Source: Branchiostoma floridae | Taxonomy: Eukaryota; Chordata; Leptocardii; Amphioxiformes; Branchiostomatidae | Reading direction: 5' to 3' | Assembly: GCF_000003815.2 (NCBI RefSeq) | Contig: NC_049995.1 | Location: forward strand, 13,354,062-13,418,061 | Length of the DNA: 64,000 nt | Shown here: positions 43,795-54,461 of the stretch, one piece after another | Layout: each line of letters opens with the position of its first letter | Numbering within the stretch: position 1 is the first letter of the stretch | Translations under genes and position numbers: made by a program | Notes under the pieces: model-generated | Databases searched by the model: none | What the model was told of the DNA's origin: nothing | The model's input: the letters and a program-made list of their open reading frames with translations, nothing else

Positions 43795-43832
43795 CCAAGG
43801 AGGTTTAAAAAGACTTTTTTAACCTCCTTGGA
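43795..43832. repeat. Short hairpin of the CCAAGGAGGTT / AACCTCCTTGG family
   Basis: CCAAGGAGGTTTAAAAAG is followed by CTTTTTTAACCTCCTTGG with almost no loop. Related hairpins occur at 50943-50989 and 51061-51103. Confidence 0.7.
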
Positions 43833-44311
43833 TGAGCCAAGTTAATTGTTGTAGTGTCATTAAGTTCAGTCATCAGGAAGATTAGACAATTATGCATATG
43901 GCACATGGTTGGTTATATCATCTACTTTCTTTCTAGTTCTGCTTGGAAAGTAGTTGATGACACTTCAAAAACACAGACCTGATCTATACTGAAGATTGTT
44001 GTCATTCTATCTTTGAGGGAAGGGGCAATAAATCTTAATACTAGTAGTTTTCATCCCATCATCAAATAATAATACAGCATATAACCTTTGTGGTAATGGG
44101 TAAGGACTAATTCAAATCAGTTTGAGCTTATCTTCATTAGCAGTACATATGTACCTTTGGTTTATGTATTAGTAAAGTTTTTAATTTACTAAACCGTAGT
44201 CTACAGTGCCTGAGACCTCTAGAGAGGAGCCAGGAGACCTCTCTACATCCATGACTACCTTGTCTCGCCAACAACCTGGAGGTCAAGGGACTAGGTAAGT
44301 AGGTAGGCATC

Positions 44312-44351
44312 ACCAAGAAGCTTTTATCAAGCTTGATAAAAGCTCCTTGGT
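44312..44351. repeat. Short hairpin ACCAAGAAGCTTTTATCAAG
   Basis: Near-perfect palindrome of 40 bases centred on AAGCTT, with one unmatched base. Its outer CCAAG/CTTGG ends resemble the GGAGGTT hairpins. Confidence 0.65.
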
Positions 44352-45283
44352 ATCACTATGAACTCCTCCATGCTATTCATAATGTTTTGGAGACTTAGTG
44401 TTTGTGTACATTTGTGCAATAGCCAGTGAGACAGAACAAGGATGAAGCGAACACACGTGTAAGGCATAATCCAATTAGTTTTATACAACGGTTTCCTAAT
44501 CGCATCATAGCATATCACACTAACATGATTTTGAAATTGATGCATACACATTCTAACTGTGTAATTTGACCCCCTTTGCCCAATAAAAAGAAATGGTGGT
44601 GACTAATTGCAATGAATGAGGACACTAGTTTGAGTACAATAGAAAGGGCTGGACAAATGGTGTTAAGAAATTAAAGGAGCCCCCTTTAACTTATCTTTCC
44701 TTTCGCTACAAGAATAAAAAAAAGATGGTTTTCCTTAGCAATCTTCTATCAGTTCATGCATTCAAAATTTCCAGCACTTTCAAATTGGCACTGATACAAT
44801 TTTACTAAATTCTACAAGCTCGTACCTTTCTGCTCATTCAGAGAAAATTTTCAAGTCAAACATGAAACCATCTTCTCTATCATCTAAACCATGTGAGAAT
44901 CATCATGTAATGTCCAAATCTATGAAATGCTGTCATTGTTAATACACTAAAGGTGTTCAATTTACTAGTAGTAAGAGCATGTTCAAAATAAATCCCATTT
45001 CAAGACCACAAGATATTACTATTTAATCACAGGATAGTTTAACAACACATGTTACCGTAACATAACATAGATGTATTAGTTTTGGTTTCAACAGTACAAC
45101 CTACAATAACAAGTTGATCCTCAGTCGATCATTAAAAGATCCATTGTCCAAACAAAAAGATAACTTTCTACAGAACATGCTCTAATTCATTAAAGCTTAC
45201 AGTAAAATAATTAGGTGAAAAGAACACCAACATAAATTCTTGTACATTCTATATATATTAAAGAGAGGTATCATACATTGCAT

Positions 45284-48200
45284 TTACTCAGAGTCAAACT
45301 TGATGGAGTTCACACCCATGTCTATAGGGCCTCCACGGTATGAGCCTCGCTTCTTCTTCGTCTTCTCGTGCCTGAAGGATTTTCCCTTGGTGAACTTCAG
45401 GTCCTTGTTAGCTTTGGCACCCCATGCATCGCCTCCCTGAAGAGACAAAATTCAATGCAACATTTAGCAATACCAGTACACATGTGTGATATAATTAATA
45501 TAATATTTTGGTTGTAGCCATTAGAAACTACTGTACTTTACATTTGTTTTTTTTAAGACCATAAAGATGTATTTCCTTGGTTCTTAATTTTAAAGAAGGA
45601 ATGAATAAGTTCCATATGAAAACTTAAATCTGATAATATTCACTCCATGAAGCTGCATACCAATGGACAGTCTTCCCCCCTCCTCAGATCTAAAACCCAA
45701 CAAATCAAAGAAGTCTGAACACAGGATTTTGAAGGACAAGTCAACTGACCTTGGACTCAAAGGCGTTGTTCTGCAGACGTGGGTCAATTTCAACCTCTTC
45801 TTCACGTACCCTCCTGAATGGCGTGTTCTTCTGTTGACAAAAAAAGATTTGTGTCAATACATTGTTTATTTCATTCATTTCAAAAGAATAATGCTTTCTT
45901 TTACTGCAAGGAACAATGTTAAAATGGTAAATCTTAAATAGTGCCAGTATGTTTTAAATACATACATTTCACTACAAAATACAAAAAGAATCTTTTCTTA
46001 TCCCCAAACCACTTCTACCTGGCATATGTTAAGTAAAACAGTATAAATGTATAACAATTGTTGTTGAAAATTCCACTAGCTACAGCTAATGTAGTAACAT
46101 GAAAGAACTAGAAATCCTGAAACTTAATACCTTTTCTTGTTGTTTCTTTGTCTGCGGTACTGTATTTGGGGTCTTCTTGTCTGCCTGTTGGTTGGAAGGA
46201 GTAGTCGTGGGAGTCTTGGGTTGGGATGTCTTGGCTGGTGTCTTCTTCTCCTCTTCCTCCTCTGAACTGCTGCTGTCTTCTGATGAACTGCTCTCAGCTT
46301 TCTTGCCATTGGCTGTGACAGAACACAGAGAGTATATCTTACACACAGTGAGAGACTCATCCTGGCCAGAATTTTTGAATTCCCTGAACAATGGTCAAGA
46401 ATCCTTGACATGCATTTTTGTACATTTCTCAGTCAGGATCTTGGTCTTTTTCAAAGATACTTGAATCCCTTTTTTCTAAGGCCTCATAAGATCCACCAAC
46501 CTCCATTACATCTGAGTTATTCTTCTCATAAACCAGTGCAAGGGACTAATGACTGATGGGGACAATATAATCTCTCTCATACATGTATAGGGGAAATTTC
46601 CTGACTCCTCCAGCTGCATTCTATGCAAAACTTGAATGAAATTCTAGAAGTTCTTACTGTAAATCATGAAATGTTTGCATGCAGGGGGTTAATTTTCAAA
46701 GTTGCTGTGGATACCTCTCTGCCACACCATGACACCACAAATAAGGTTTCCATTGAATTAACAATGTACTACATCAATACATAATCGTTTCAACTGCAAA
46801 CTCAAAACACAGCAAAAACCTCCTGACACAAAATCAAACTCACCTGTAGGCTTTTTCTCCACAGGTGCAGGTGTCTTGGGTTTGGGAGCCTCCTCTTCCT
46901 CAGAACTGTCTGAGCTGTCTGAGTCTGAAGAACTGTCTGCTTTGGCTTTCTTTGCAACTCCATTCACCTGTGACAACAAAGCAAATACAAACTATGTCAG
47001 TTTATATATCAGTAATCAACACAATATGTCTGCTTCTGAAAAATCTCAGTAAATCTAATTCCTACAGCAGTGTTATGGCTCTAATATGGAACTTTGTGTA
47101 CATTTCACAAGTATTGCCAGTATCTAATATACTCTCACTACCAATGCGTGTTGAACATTAGATACAAAATGACACCTACATATACACCTCTTGCTATTCT
47201 GAACAGACGTAATGTATTCATGTCTTGCAGTATCCATCTAATCATGTAGTATTCTACATATGGTTGGTGGGGCAAACACCTGCCACATGGCATTAAGTAG
47301 CTATCATGAGAAACATTGATCAGGGTCTTGCTACCTTTGGTGCTGCTTTTTCTGCAGGCTTTTTCTCCTCCTCATCTGAGTCACTCGACTCCTCTGAACT
47401 TGATTCATCCTTTTTTACAGGAGTTTTAGGCTTTGTCGGTGTTTTGTTGACTGTTGCTTTTGTGGGTGTTTTTGTTGCTGAAGTTTTAGTCGAAGCAGGC
47501 TTGGTTTCTTCCTCTGAACTACTGTCATCAGAACTTTCTTCCGAAGAACTGGACTCTTCCTTCTTGGCAGGAGGCTTTTGAACTTGAGGAGTGGCCTTTG
47601 CTGGTGCTTCATCTTCTGAATCTGAACTTTCCTCAGATGAGCTTGAGTCATCTTTCTTAGCTGCAGTTTTCTTCGGGGCAGGCGTGGCAGCTGGCTTTGT
47701 GACTGCTGGTTTCCCTACTTTTTTGGTAGATTCATCTTCTGAGCTGGATTCCTCTGAGCTGGATTCTTCTGAGCTGGATTCCTTCTTTTTGTTCACAGCT
47801 GCTTTAGCTGATGTTTTTGCTGGTGCCTTGTCGTCTTCTTCACTCTCTGATTCAGAGGAGCTTGAGCTACCATCTTTTTTCTTTGGGACAGTTTTTGCTA
47901 CTGCTGCCTTGTCTGTTACCGCCTTGACTTTGGACTCTTCTTCACTTTCACTTTCTGAGCTACTTTCTTCGGAGCTTGATGACGACTCCTTCTGCTTGGA
48001 TGCTGTTGTCTTCTGAACAACTTTTCCAGGCGTCTTTTCTTCTTCACTTTCTGAGCTTGAGTCACTAGAGGAACTTTCCTTCTTTTGGACTTGTGCTGCA
48101 ACCTTTTTAGCAGGTGGTGGTTTTGTAGTCTTGGAGGTTTCTTCTTCTTCAGATGATGAGTCAGAATCTTCAGATGAACTCTCTTCCTTAGGCGCTGGTG

Positions 48201-50319
48201 TTTTAACGGCAGGTTTTGCAGCTGGTACAGGCTTTTTTGCAGTTTCGTCGTCAGAGCTTGAGTCTGAATCTGAGCTGTCTGAGCTTTCTTGTGTAGCTTG
48301 TTTCTTGGCTGGTGGTTTGGGGCTAGCTTTGGACTGAGCAGGCTTTGCAGGTTCTTCCTCACTTTCTGAAGAGGAACTACTCTCTGAAGAACTTTCCTTT
48401 TTTCTCTTGACTCCTGTCTCCTTTTTTGGAGTAGGAGTTGGCTTGGCTTGTGGTTTTTCCTCTTCATCTGAACTGCTATCAGACTCCGAAGAGCTCTCTT
48501 TCTTTGCTACTGGCTTTTTTGTTGGAGTAGCTTTTTTCTTTGTTGGAGTTACTTTTGCAGGAGTGGACTTCTTCTGTTTTGGGGTGGCCTTTTTCTTGGT
48601 GGGTGTCGTTTTCTTATTAGCAGGGGTGGCTTTTTTAGATTCTGCTTCGCTGTCTGAGCTTTCATCATCAGAATCAGAGCCTGAACTGCTCTGTTGTTTC
48701 TTAACGGGAGGTTTTGCTGCTGGGGTCGATGTTTTGGCCTGTGCTGGTTTATCTTCGTCATCTGAACTACTGCTGCTAGAGGAGGAGTCCTTCTTCTGTC
48801 GTTTGACGGCAGGTTTGGCCTGGGGTGTGCCTGTCCTTTTTCTCTTCTTAGCACTGTCAGGTGACCTGTGTGAGGGGAAAGACCAAGTGTCAAAGGAAGC
48901 TTTTCACATTTCTTTAGCATTAATACTATCGGTATCTAAATGCGGTGTCAATTTTGATGACGACTGTAAAGATTTAGGACATACATGTACTCCCACGCAC
49001 AATTCCCGAGTGGAATGCCCTGCCTGGCACGGTTGTAAGCGCTCCCAACGTTGAGCACTTCCGTGCCAGGCAGGCGGCCTGCCCGCCCTAACCCGGGAGC
49101 CTCAGCTCCCCCCCCCTACTTTTGCCCCTCGCGGGGTCATTTGGGGGTATCCTATGCAGATGCAGATGCAGATGCAGAAAATGAGAGATGTTACTTGACA
49201 TTGCAGCTATGGAGAGAACAGTACTTTAAGTATAAAAGGATCCAGTAGTAGAGTACAAAATGTCATACTTAATTATTTTTGTGTGAAATTTAAGCCTTAA
49301 GGGCATTAAAAGACTTTCTGCATGTTGATTTTAAATGAAGCCTGATTCGCAAGAAGTCTATGTACTTACTTCTGCCACATTTCAAACCAATCCTCAACTG
49401 TGGGCTGCTCTTCATCTGGAGCCTGAAGTTTCTGCGAGACAAAGGAAATGCAAGATTTACTTTGCTGCAAAATGTTTATTTAATATTTCAAATGTACATC
49501 CAACAACAGCAATCCTGATTGGGTACAAAGTGAATTTAGTTGACTGTCAACTAAATTCACTTTGTACCCAGTCAATATAGTAGTACCTTCAATAAGTAAT
49601 GACTGAGACTGTTCCCTGGTTTGTCTAACATGGAACTATATTGCAATTCATGACTTTGGCTACTTTCTTCCTTATCCATGATCAAGATTTCAATGTACAA
49701 GTAAATTTAGTGTAATATGATTTGAAATATACAATGGGTTTTTAATGTCAGTTATGAGCAGGTTTATCTTTCTAACATTATTGAATATTCTATTGGATCA
49801 GACTAGAACTTTTCCTCCAAATACTGGTGGATATGATTTTGAAACTGGGGCCTTGCCCAGACCATACTCTCATCATAATGTAAAGGTTTTACTTGGTGTT
49901 GTTACCTGTTGAACTTAGGGTGCCCCCCTCCCACATGTTAACAAACACGGAACACGTGCGCACACGTGCAAAGTGTGTAGTTTTGTACCACTATGATCTT
50001 CCCAATTCTTGTCAAAAGCGATGATGTTGAAATGGACCGGTGACTTGGCAAGGACATCATCAGAGAATAGTATGGCCTTTAGGGCATTACAATATTCAAA
50101 CGATCGCACCACGCGTTAGAATTTTAAAGAAAGACGCCATCTTGACTTGCACAAGTTTCCAAGCAGGATGCTATAGGATGCTTGTAGAAACCCCCTCCCC
50201 AAGCGTCTTACCATTCCAGTCTGCTTCTGGAACCATTGTGCCGCCTTATCAAACTTGTGGTCCTTGAGGAACCCGTAGATGAAGGGGTAAATCACGCTGG
50301 GAACGGCGTTAGAAGACAT
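45284..50319 (-). CDS. NOLC1: NOLC1 (Nopp140): nucleolar and Cajal-body phosphoprotein
   Basis: Seven coding exons: 50319-50212, 49431-49370, 48865-47335, 46967-46844, 46312-46131, 45830-45750, 45436-45284; phases join and give 746 residues. The first exon encodes a LisH-type N-terminus ([20 protein letters not shown]); the next ends in EDWFEMWQK. The large third exon (510 codons) alternates Lys/Pro/Ala-rich linkers with acidic serine clusters ([13 protein letters not shown]), the CK2-target repeats of Nopp140. The C-terminus is the conserved SRP40 domain ([17 protein letters not shown]; then [16 protein letters not shown] and NSIKFDSE at the end). Nopp140 chaperones box H/ACA and C/D snoRNPs and shuttles between nucleolus, Cajal bodies and cytoplasm. 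The human protein is about 700 residues, so length fits. Intron 2 contains a LINE 3' fragment. NUDCD3 is divergently transcribed upstream. Confidence 0.95.
48970..49175 (+). mobile_element. 5'-truncated LINE 3' end with (GATGCA)n tail, in NOLC1 intron 2
   Basis: The plus-strand frame reads [20 protein letters not shown] and then [10 protein letters not shown] and a stop near 49090, the usual C-terminal end of non-LTR ORF2 proteins (T-x-PEWNxLP). A short GC-rich 3' UTR and a GATGCA repeat at about 49155-49178 follow. It is antisense to NOLC1. Confidence 0.75.
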
Positions 50320-50710
50320 GGCGAAGATTTAAAGTCCTGAAACCGGTGCGCGACAACGTGCTGTCCCGCGGACGGAGAGCACATGCGTGGTGACCTGACC
50401 TGAACTCACACTTAGCGTAACACTGATCTGTTGTTCCGTACCAAGTTCTAGCAGTATAAATTAGTACCTATTATCCTCATAAAATATTCCAAATAATATG
50501 AAAAGTACACAATTGATTAATGTATAAAAGCTGATAGTATTTTTGTATGATTGTTTATGTTTAGTGGCATAAATTTATTTTTTCTTGTGAAGTATCCGAG
50601 CCCACGAATATGGGGCTTATTATTTCTGAGACTAGAAAATAGATAGGTCATCGTTTTCTCCGACATTCGACGTAGGAAACTCCTGAAGTTTTTCAGGGGA
50701 AACAAGGGCC
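50320..50710. promoter_or_regulatory. Divergent promoter region shared by NOLC1 and NUDCD3
   Basis: Only 391 bases separate the two opposed start codons. The part next to NOLC1 is GC-rich (GTGCGCGACAACGTGCTG) and no TATA box is evident at a useful position on either strand. Head-to-head spacing under 1 kb usually indicates a shared bidirectional promoter; transcription starts are not mapped. Confidence 0.55.
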
Positions 50711-53700
50711 ATGGCGTCCCCTGAGATGTACGACACTGCTCTCCTGGGCATCCTACAACATCAGGGGAAGATAGAGAACTTCTTGGACGTGATGTTCGGC
50801 TTTTTGTACCGAAGAACGGACTTTTTCCGGACGATGCGCTCCAAGGAGGATCGGATGGGTTTCCCGCCAGGGGTCCAGGAGAAGATGCTGTATTCGGTAT
50901 GTGTGGATAGAGCCCATACAGCCCTAGCCTGGGTACCATCCTCCCAAGGAGGTTAAAAAAAGGAGGCCTGTGATTTTTTAACCTCCTTCATCCTCCATAG
51001 TATTAGTAACCCCTGGCACAATCTTTCGCTTGTAAACCACCGTTTGTGAGCGAAATATATTATCAAGGAGGTTAAAAATCTCTTTTTTAACCTCCTTGAT
51101 ATTATGAATATGAAGGATCATGGCATTATGAAGGATCAAAATGTTAGCAAGGATAAAGTAAAGGAGCTTTCATCAACATATATTATTTCTTCACCAGACA
51201 CCTTTGATACATTTCCTGCAAATTTCTATTCTAACTATTGTTAAGTAAAGCTGCTAGTGAGAGTAAAAAATGTAAGCACCTCTCTGGATCCCCATAGGTC
51301 AAATACCTTTTTATTATCATTAAAAGGGAAGGATTTATTTTATAATTTGTTTCAGATCTATTCTTTTATCATTTGTTTCAGATCTTCAAAAAGTGGCAGC
51401 ACTACGCCACCCAGGATGAGGAGAGGATGATGAAGAAGCTACAGGAGAAGGCAGAGAAGGAACGGCAGGCCGCTGCTGCAGGTAAAGGTGTGACGTGTGG
51501 AACAGGCCAGACCATATGCCTCTCCAGAATATACTGGGTATACTCTGACCAGGAGTTGTTTTGGCCTGTTACACTGGTCTGACATCATCCAAGAAACATA
51601 AATTACAAATATGTATCTGTATAGTACAGCTAACACTTGGAGTTACATATATACGCAGTGCTTGAGTTACAAGTTGGGTATGTCTGTATTATGTCATCAA
51701 ACTAATATAACCTAGTTACTAGTTAGCTGGATAAGAATGTTCTAATTTTGCCCTAGTACATGTACCATNNNNNNNNNNNNNNNNNNNNNNNNNNNNNNNN
51801 NNNNNNNNNNNNNNNNNNNNNNNNNNNNNNNNNNNNNNNNNNNNNNNNNNNNNNNNNNNNNNNNNNNNAATTTGTTGCAAACACATATTTGGGGGGTTAT
51901 GCATTTTGCTGTCAAAGGGCATAACTGCATGTGTAAAAGTTTTAACCACTGGGAACATTTCAAAATTAACAGTAAATGAAGTGTCTATTTGATCCAGAAT
52001 CATTCAAGTAACAACATTCCAATCATGCCTTCTTGTTCCACTGCAAATCAGCATCAGCAGTCGTGGAAGAAGTGGAGGTGGAGACAACACAAGCACCAGA
52101 AAACACAGAAAACAAGACGGACAAGCCGTCATCACCAGAACAGGCAAAGACTCAGACAGTTGCAACCAGCAATGTAGATACTGCTCCTGCAAGTGAGGGG
52201 CAAAGTGGTGGACAAAAAGATGAAGAAAGGAAAGAAAGGACAGAAGGAGAAACTGTAGATACTAAAGAGGCACCGAAGGATGCCAGTAAGACTGATGCGA
52301 AGACAGTGGAGGGAACAGAGGCAAAGGAAGGGGCAGCAGCAAAACCAACTAGGTGAGTTGCATGCAAGGCTAGGTTATGTCACGAACGTGGCTTGTATCT
52401 TTCAAGAGTTTTTGAACTAGAAAATCCGTACACATTTGTGAATTTGCAATTGTACTAAGGCCAGTTTTGATGCACATATGAAAGTTGATATATATGTAAA
52501 CCTATTGTCACTCTTGCATCTAGTTTATAATTATAGGTCATTGTCATTATAATTATAGGGTGACTAAAAAACAAAGGCAAATACATGTAGTTCACACACA
52601 AATACATGTAGTGCTTGCAAAGTTATATCTTTCCTTCAATTTCTGAACTTCACCGTCAGTAGCTAGTAACATTCACTGTAGTGTAGAGTGTAGAGTGACA
52701 GGAAGTGGTTAATACTAAAACATATTTTTAAAATTAACGAACTAGCGTGACTACCATTAGGAATACAAGAAACTCTTTCACAGAGGAGTCAGGTCTTTGA
52801 TCTTTTGTTGTTAGCTGTACTTACATTGGACATGTTAAAGATAGCCATTGATTCAAGCAATTTTTTCATATTTAATGGTTCTAACAATTTTTGAAACATT
52901 GGTGTCCAGCCAAGAGGAGTTTCAGCAGGATGCTGAGAGCTGGAACGGAGCTGTTCGAGAGAACTACAAGTGGGCCCAGCACATACACGAGGTGGAGATT
53001 AGGGTACATGTTCCTCAGAACATCAAGAAGGCAAAGGACTGTGTAGTGGATATCAAGAACAACTTCGTAAAGGTGGGGTTTGATAAATTTTCCGTTATAG
53101 CAGTGACAAAATGTTACAATTGAATGGAAAATCTAGAGTGACGAATATACTATTGACTATAGTGTATGTTGTCCAGTGGTACGTGACCCTGCTTTTGGGT
53201 CCAGAGTTTGAAACTTGGCTTTTGCCACTAACCTGACACACATGCTACTGGAAAGAGTCTTTGGAAATGATGTTGAACTGCAGTCAACTCTTCATTGTGC
53301 TAGTTCAGGTACTTAGAAGTTGAAAAGTCCAGTCCTGTAAATACTGTAGGTATCACTTGCATGCTCTTTCACAACCAGTGAATAGAACTGGATCAACATC
53401 ACTTTCTCTTACTTTAGTGCTTGGTTAATTGAATCTTTTATTGTATTGCTGTAGCCAGCAAGTTGGACAGAACTGTGTCTAAGGCTCTCTTAAGTCTTAT
53501 GCTGCTTGGTGACATGTTTGAGTTTTCATACTAGACAGTCCTACATTTCTTACCTTTTTGTAGGTTGCTATTAAAGATGGAGGCCAGGTGAAGGTGCTGA
53601 TGGAGGGGAAGCTGACCAATAAAATCATCTGTGAGGAGAGTATGTGGAGTCTGGAGCCAGGCAAATGTGTGCAGGTAAGCACATAGGGATGAACACATGT

Positions 53701-54251
53701 AAGCTCTTTATTTGTAGTGGCACTTCTGCCCCAAAACTATACCTTGACTGAAAACTACTTCTGGTTGCTGATGCTGATCCAACATGTATGCTACTAGAAA
53801 GGGTAGCAGGACTTCGGAGAGAATATTAAGCCTAATGTCAGTCCCATGTGGGAGGAAACTACACCACTCTCCTCTCTATTTGTTTCTTTTGTCCTTTTTA
53901 CTGCTTTTTCTTCTCCTTAAATTTGTACAAAACTAGAAGAGAACCAATGTTGCAAATAATGGCATAAAGCACTGAGAATGAGCTGAATCCTTATGTCTGT
54001 TTGCAGACAGGATGTTTATAACCTCTCCGGTCACCTCACCTCTCCTGTCCTGTCCTCTCCAGGTGAATCTAGAGAAAGAGAAGGAGTACTGGTGGAAGGC
54101 TGTCCTGGTAGGTGAGCCTGAGATCGACATCCAGAAGATAGAACCCATCAAACACATGCATGACATGGATGATGAGGAGCAGTCAGGGGTGCAGAGGATG
54201 ATGTTTGACCAGCACCAGAAGATGATGGGGAAACCCCAGAGCCATGAGATG
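50711..54251 (+). CDS. NUDCD3: NUDCD3: NudC/CS-domain co-chaperone, last exon not found in window
   Basis: Six coding exons: 50711-50896, 51382-51481, about 52061-52352, 52910-53072, 53564-53674, 54063-54251; phases 0, 1, 2, 0, 0, 0 join. The N-terminus (ALLGILQHQGKIENFLDVMF, then RRTDFFR and RMGFPPG) is the NUDCD3 dimerisation region. Exon 2 is coiled coil, exon 3 acidic low-complexity. Exons 4-6 hold the CS (p23/NudC) domain: NGAVRENYKWAQHIHEVEIR, VLMEGKLTNKI, SMWSLEPGKCV and EYWWKAVLVGEPEID, then FDQHQKMMGKPQSHEM. NUDCD3 is an HSP90-linked co-chaperone that stabilises dynein intermediate chain. The final exon expected after SHEM (about 35 residues in vertebrates) is not recognised downstream; 150 bases after exon 6 the sequence becomes homologous to intron 6 of the IgSF receptor. 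Gap 51769-51868 lies in intron 2. Confidence 0.93.
50943..50989. repeat. Hairpin, CCAAGGAGGTTAAAAAA family, NUDCD3 intron 1
   Basis: CCCAAGGAGGTTAAAAAA is mirrored by TTTTTTAACCTCCTT after a loop of about 15 bases. Confidence 0.7.
51061..51103. repeat. Hairpin, CAAGGAGGTTAAAAA family, NUDCD3 intron 1
   Basis: TATCAAGGAGGTTAAAAA is mirrored by TTTTTTAACCTCCTTGATA, loop of about 5 bases. Second member of the family within the same intron. Confidence 0.75.
51769..51868. other. Assembly gap, 100 N
   Basis: Fixed-size gap inside NUDCD3 intron 2, true length unknown. Confidence 1.
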
Positions 54252-54461
54252 GTCAGTTTGCTTCTTTTTCTTCACTGGGTTTTGCACCTCAGCCTTCTGC
54301 ACTTGAAGATCCATCGTGCTGCTTTCTTCAGTTTGCTTAGCTTAGTATAAAGGCCTGCTTTTGATGCTTACTAAATGCTGTGTTACTTTATTTAGTTACC
54401 AGTATACATTATTTTTAGTAATGTAGGGAACAGTAACTGTTTGCTGCATTTTTGTTGGTAC

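Larger units (their letters stand above)
43435..45283. other. Intergenic region between FAM241B and NOLC1
   Basis: Contains the FAM241B promoter and two short hairpins (43795-43832 and 44312-44351). No gene recognised. The NOLC1 3' UTR occupies the part just below 45284. Confidence 0.4.

Noticed and set aside
47306-49054. Plus-strand Ser/Leu-rich ORFs across the NOLC1 repeat exon
   Set aside because: Antisense shadows of the acidic serine clusters of NOLC1.
51349-51382. Duplicated TTTGTTTCAGATCT as alternative acceptors of NUDCD3 exon 2
   Set aside because: The upstream copy is 26 bases away and would shift the frame; the downstream one gives the conserved IFKKW reading.
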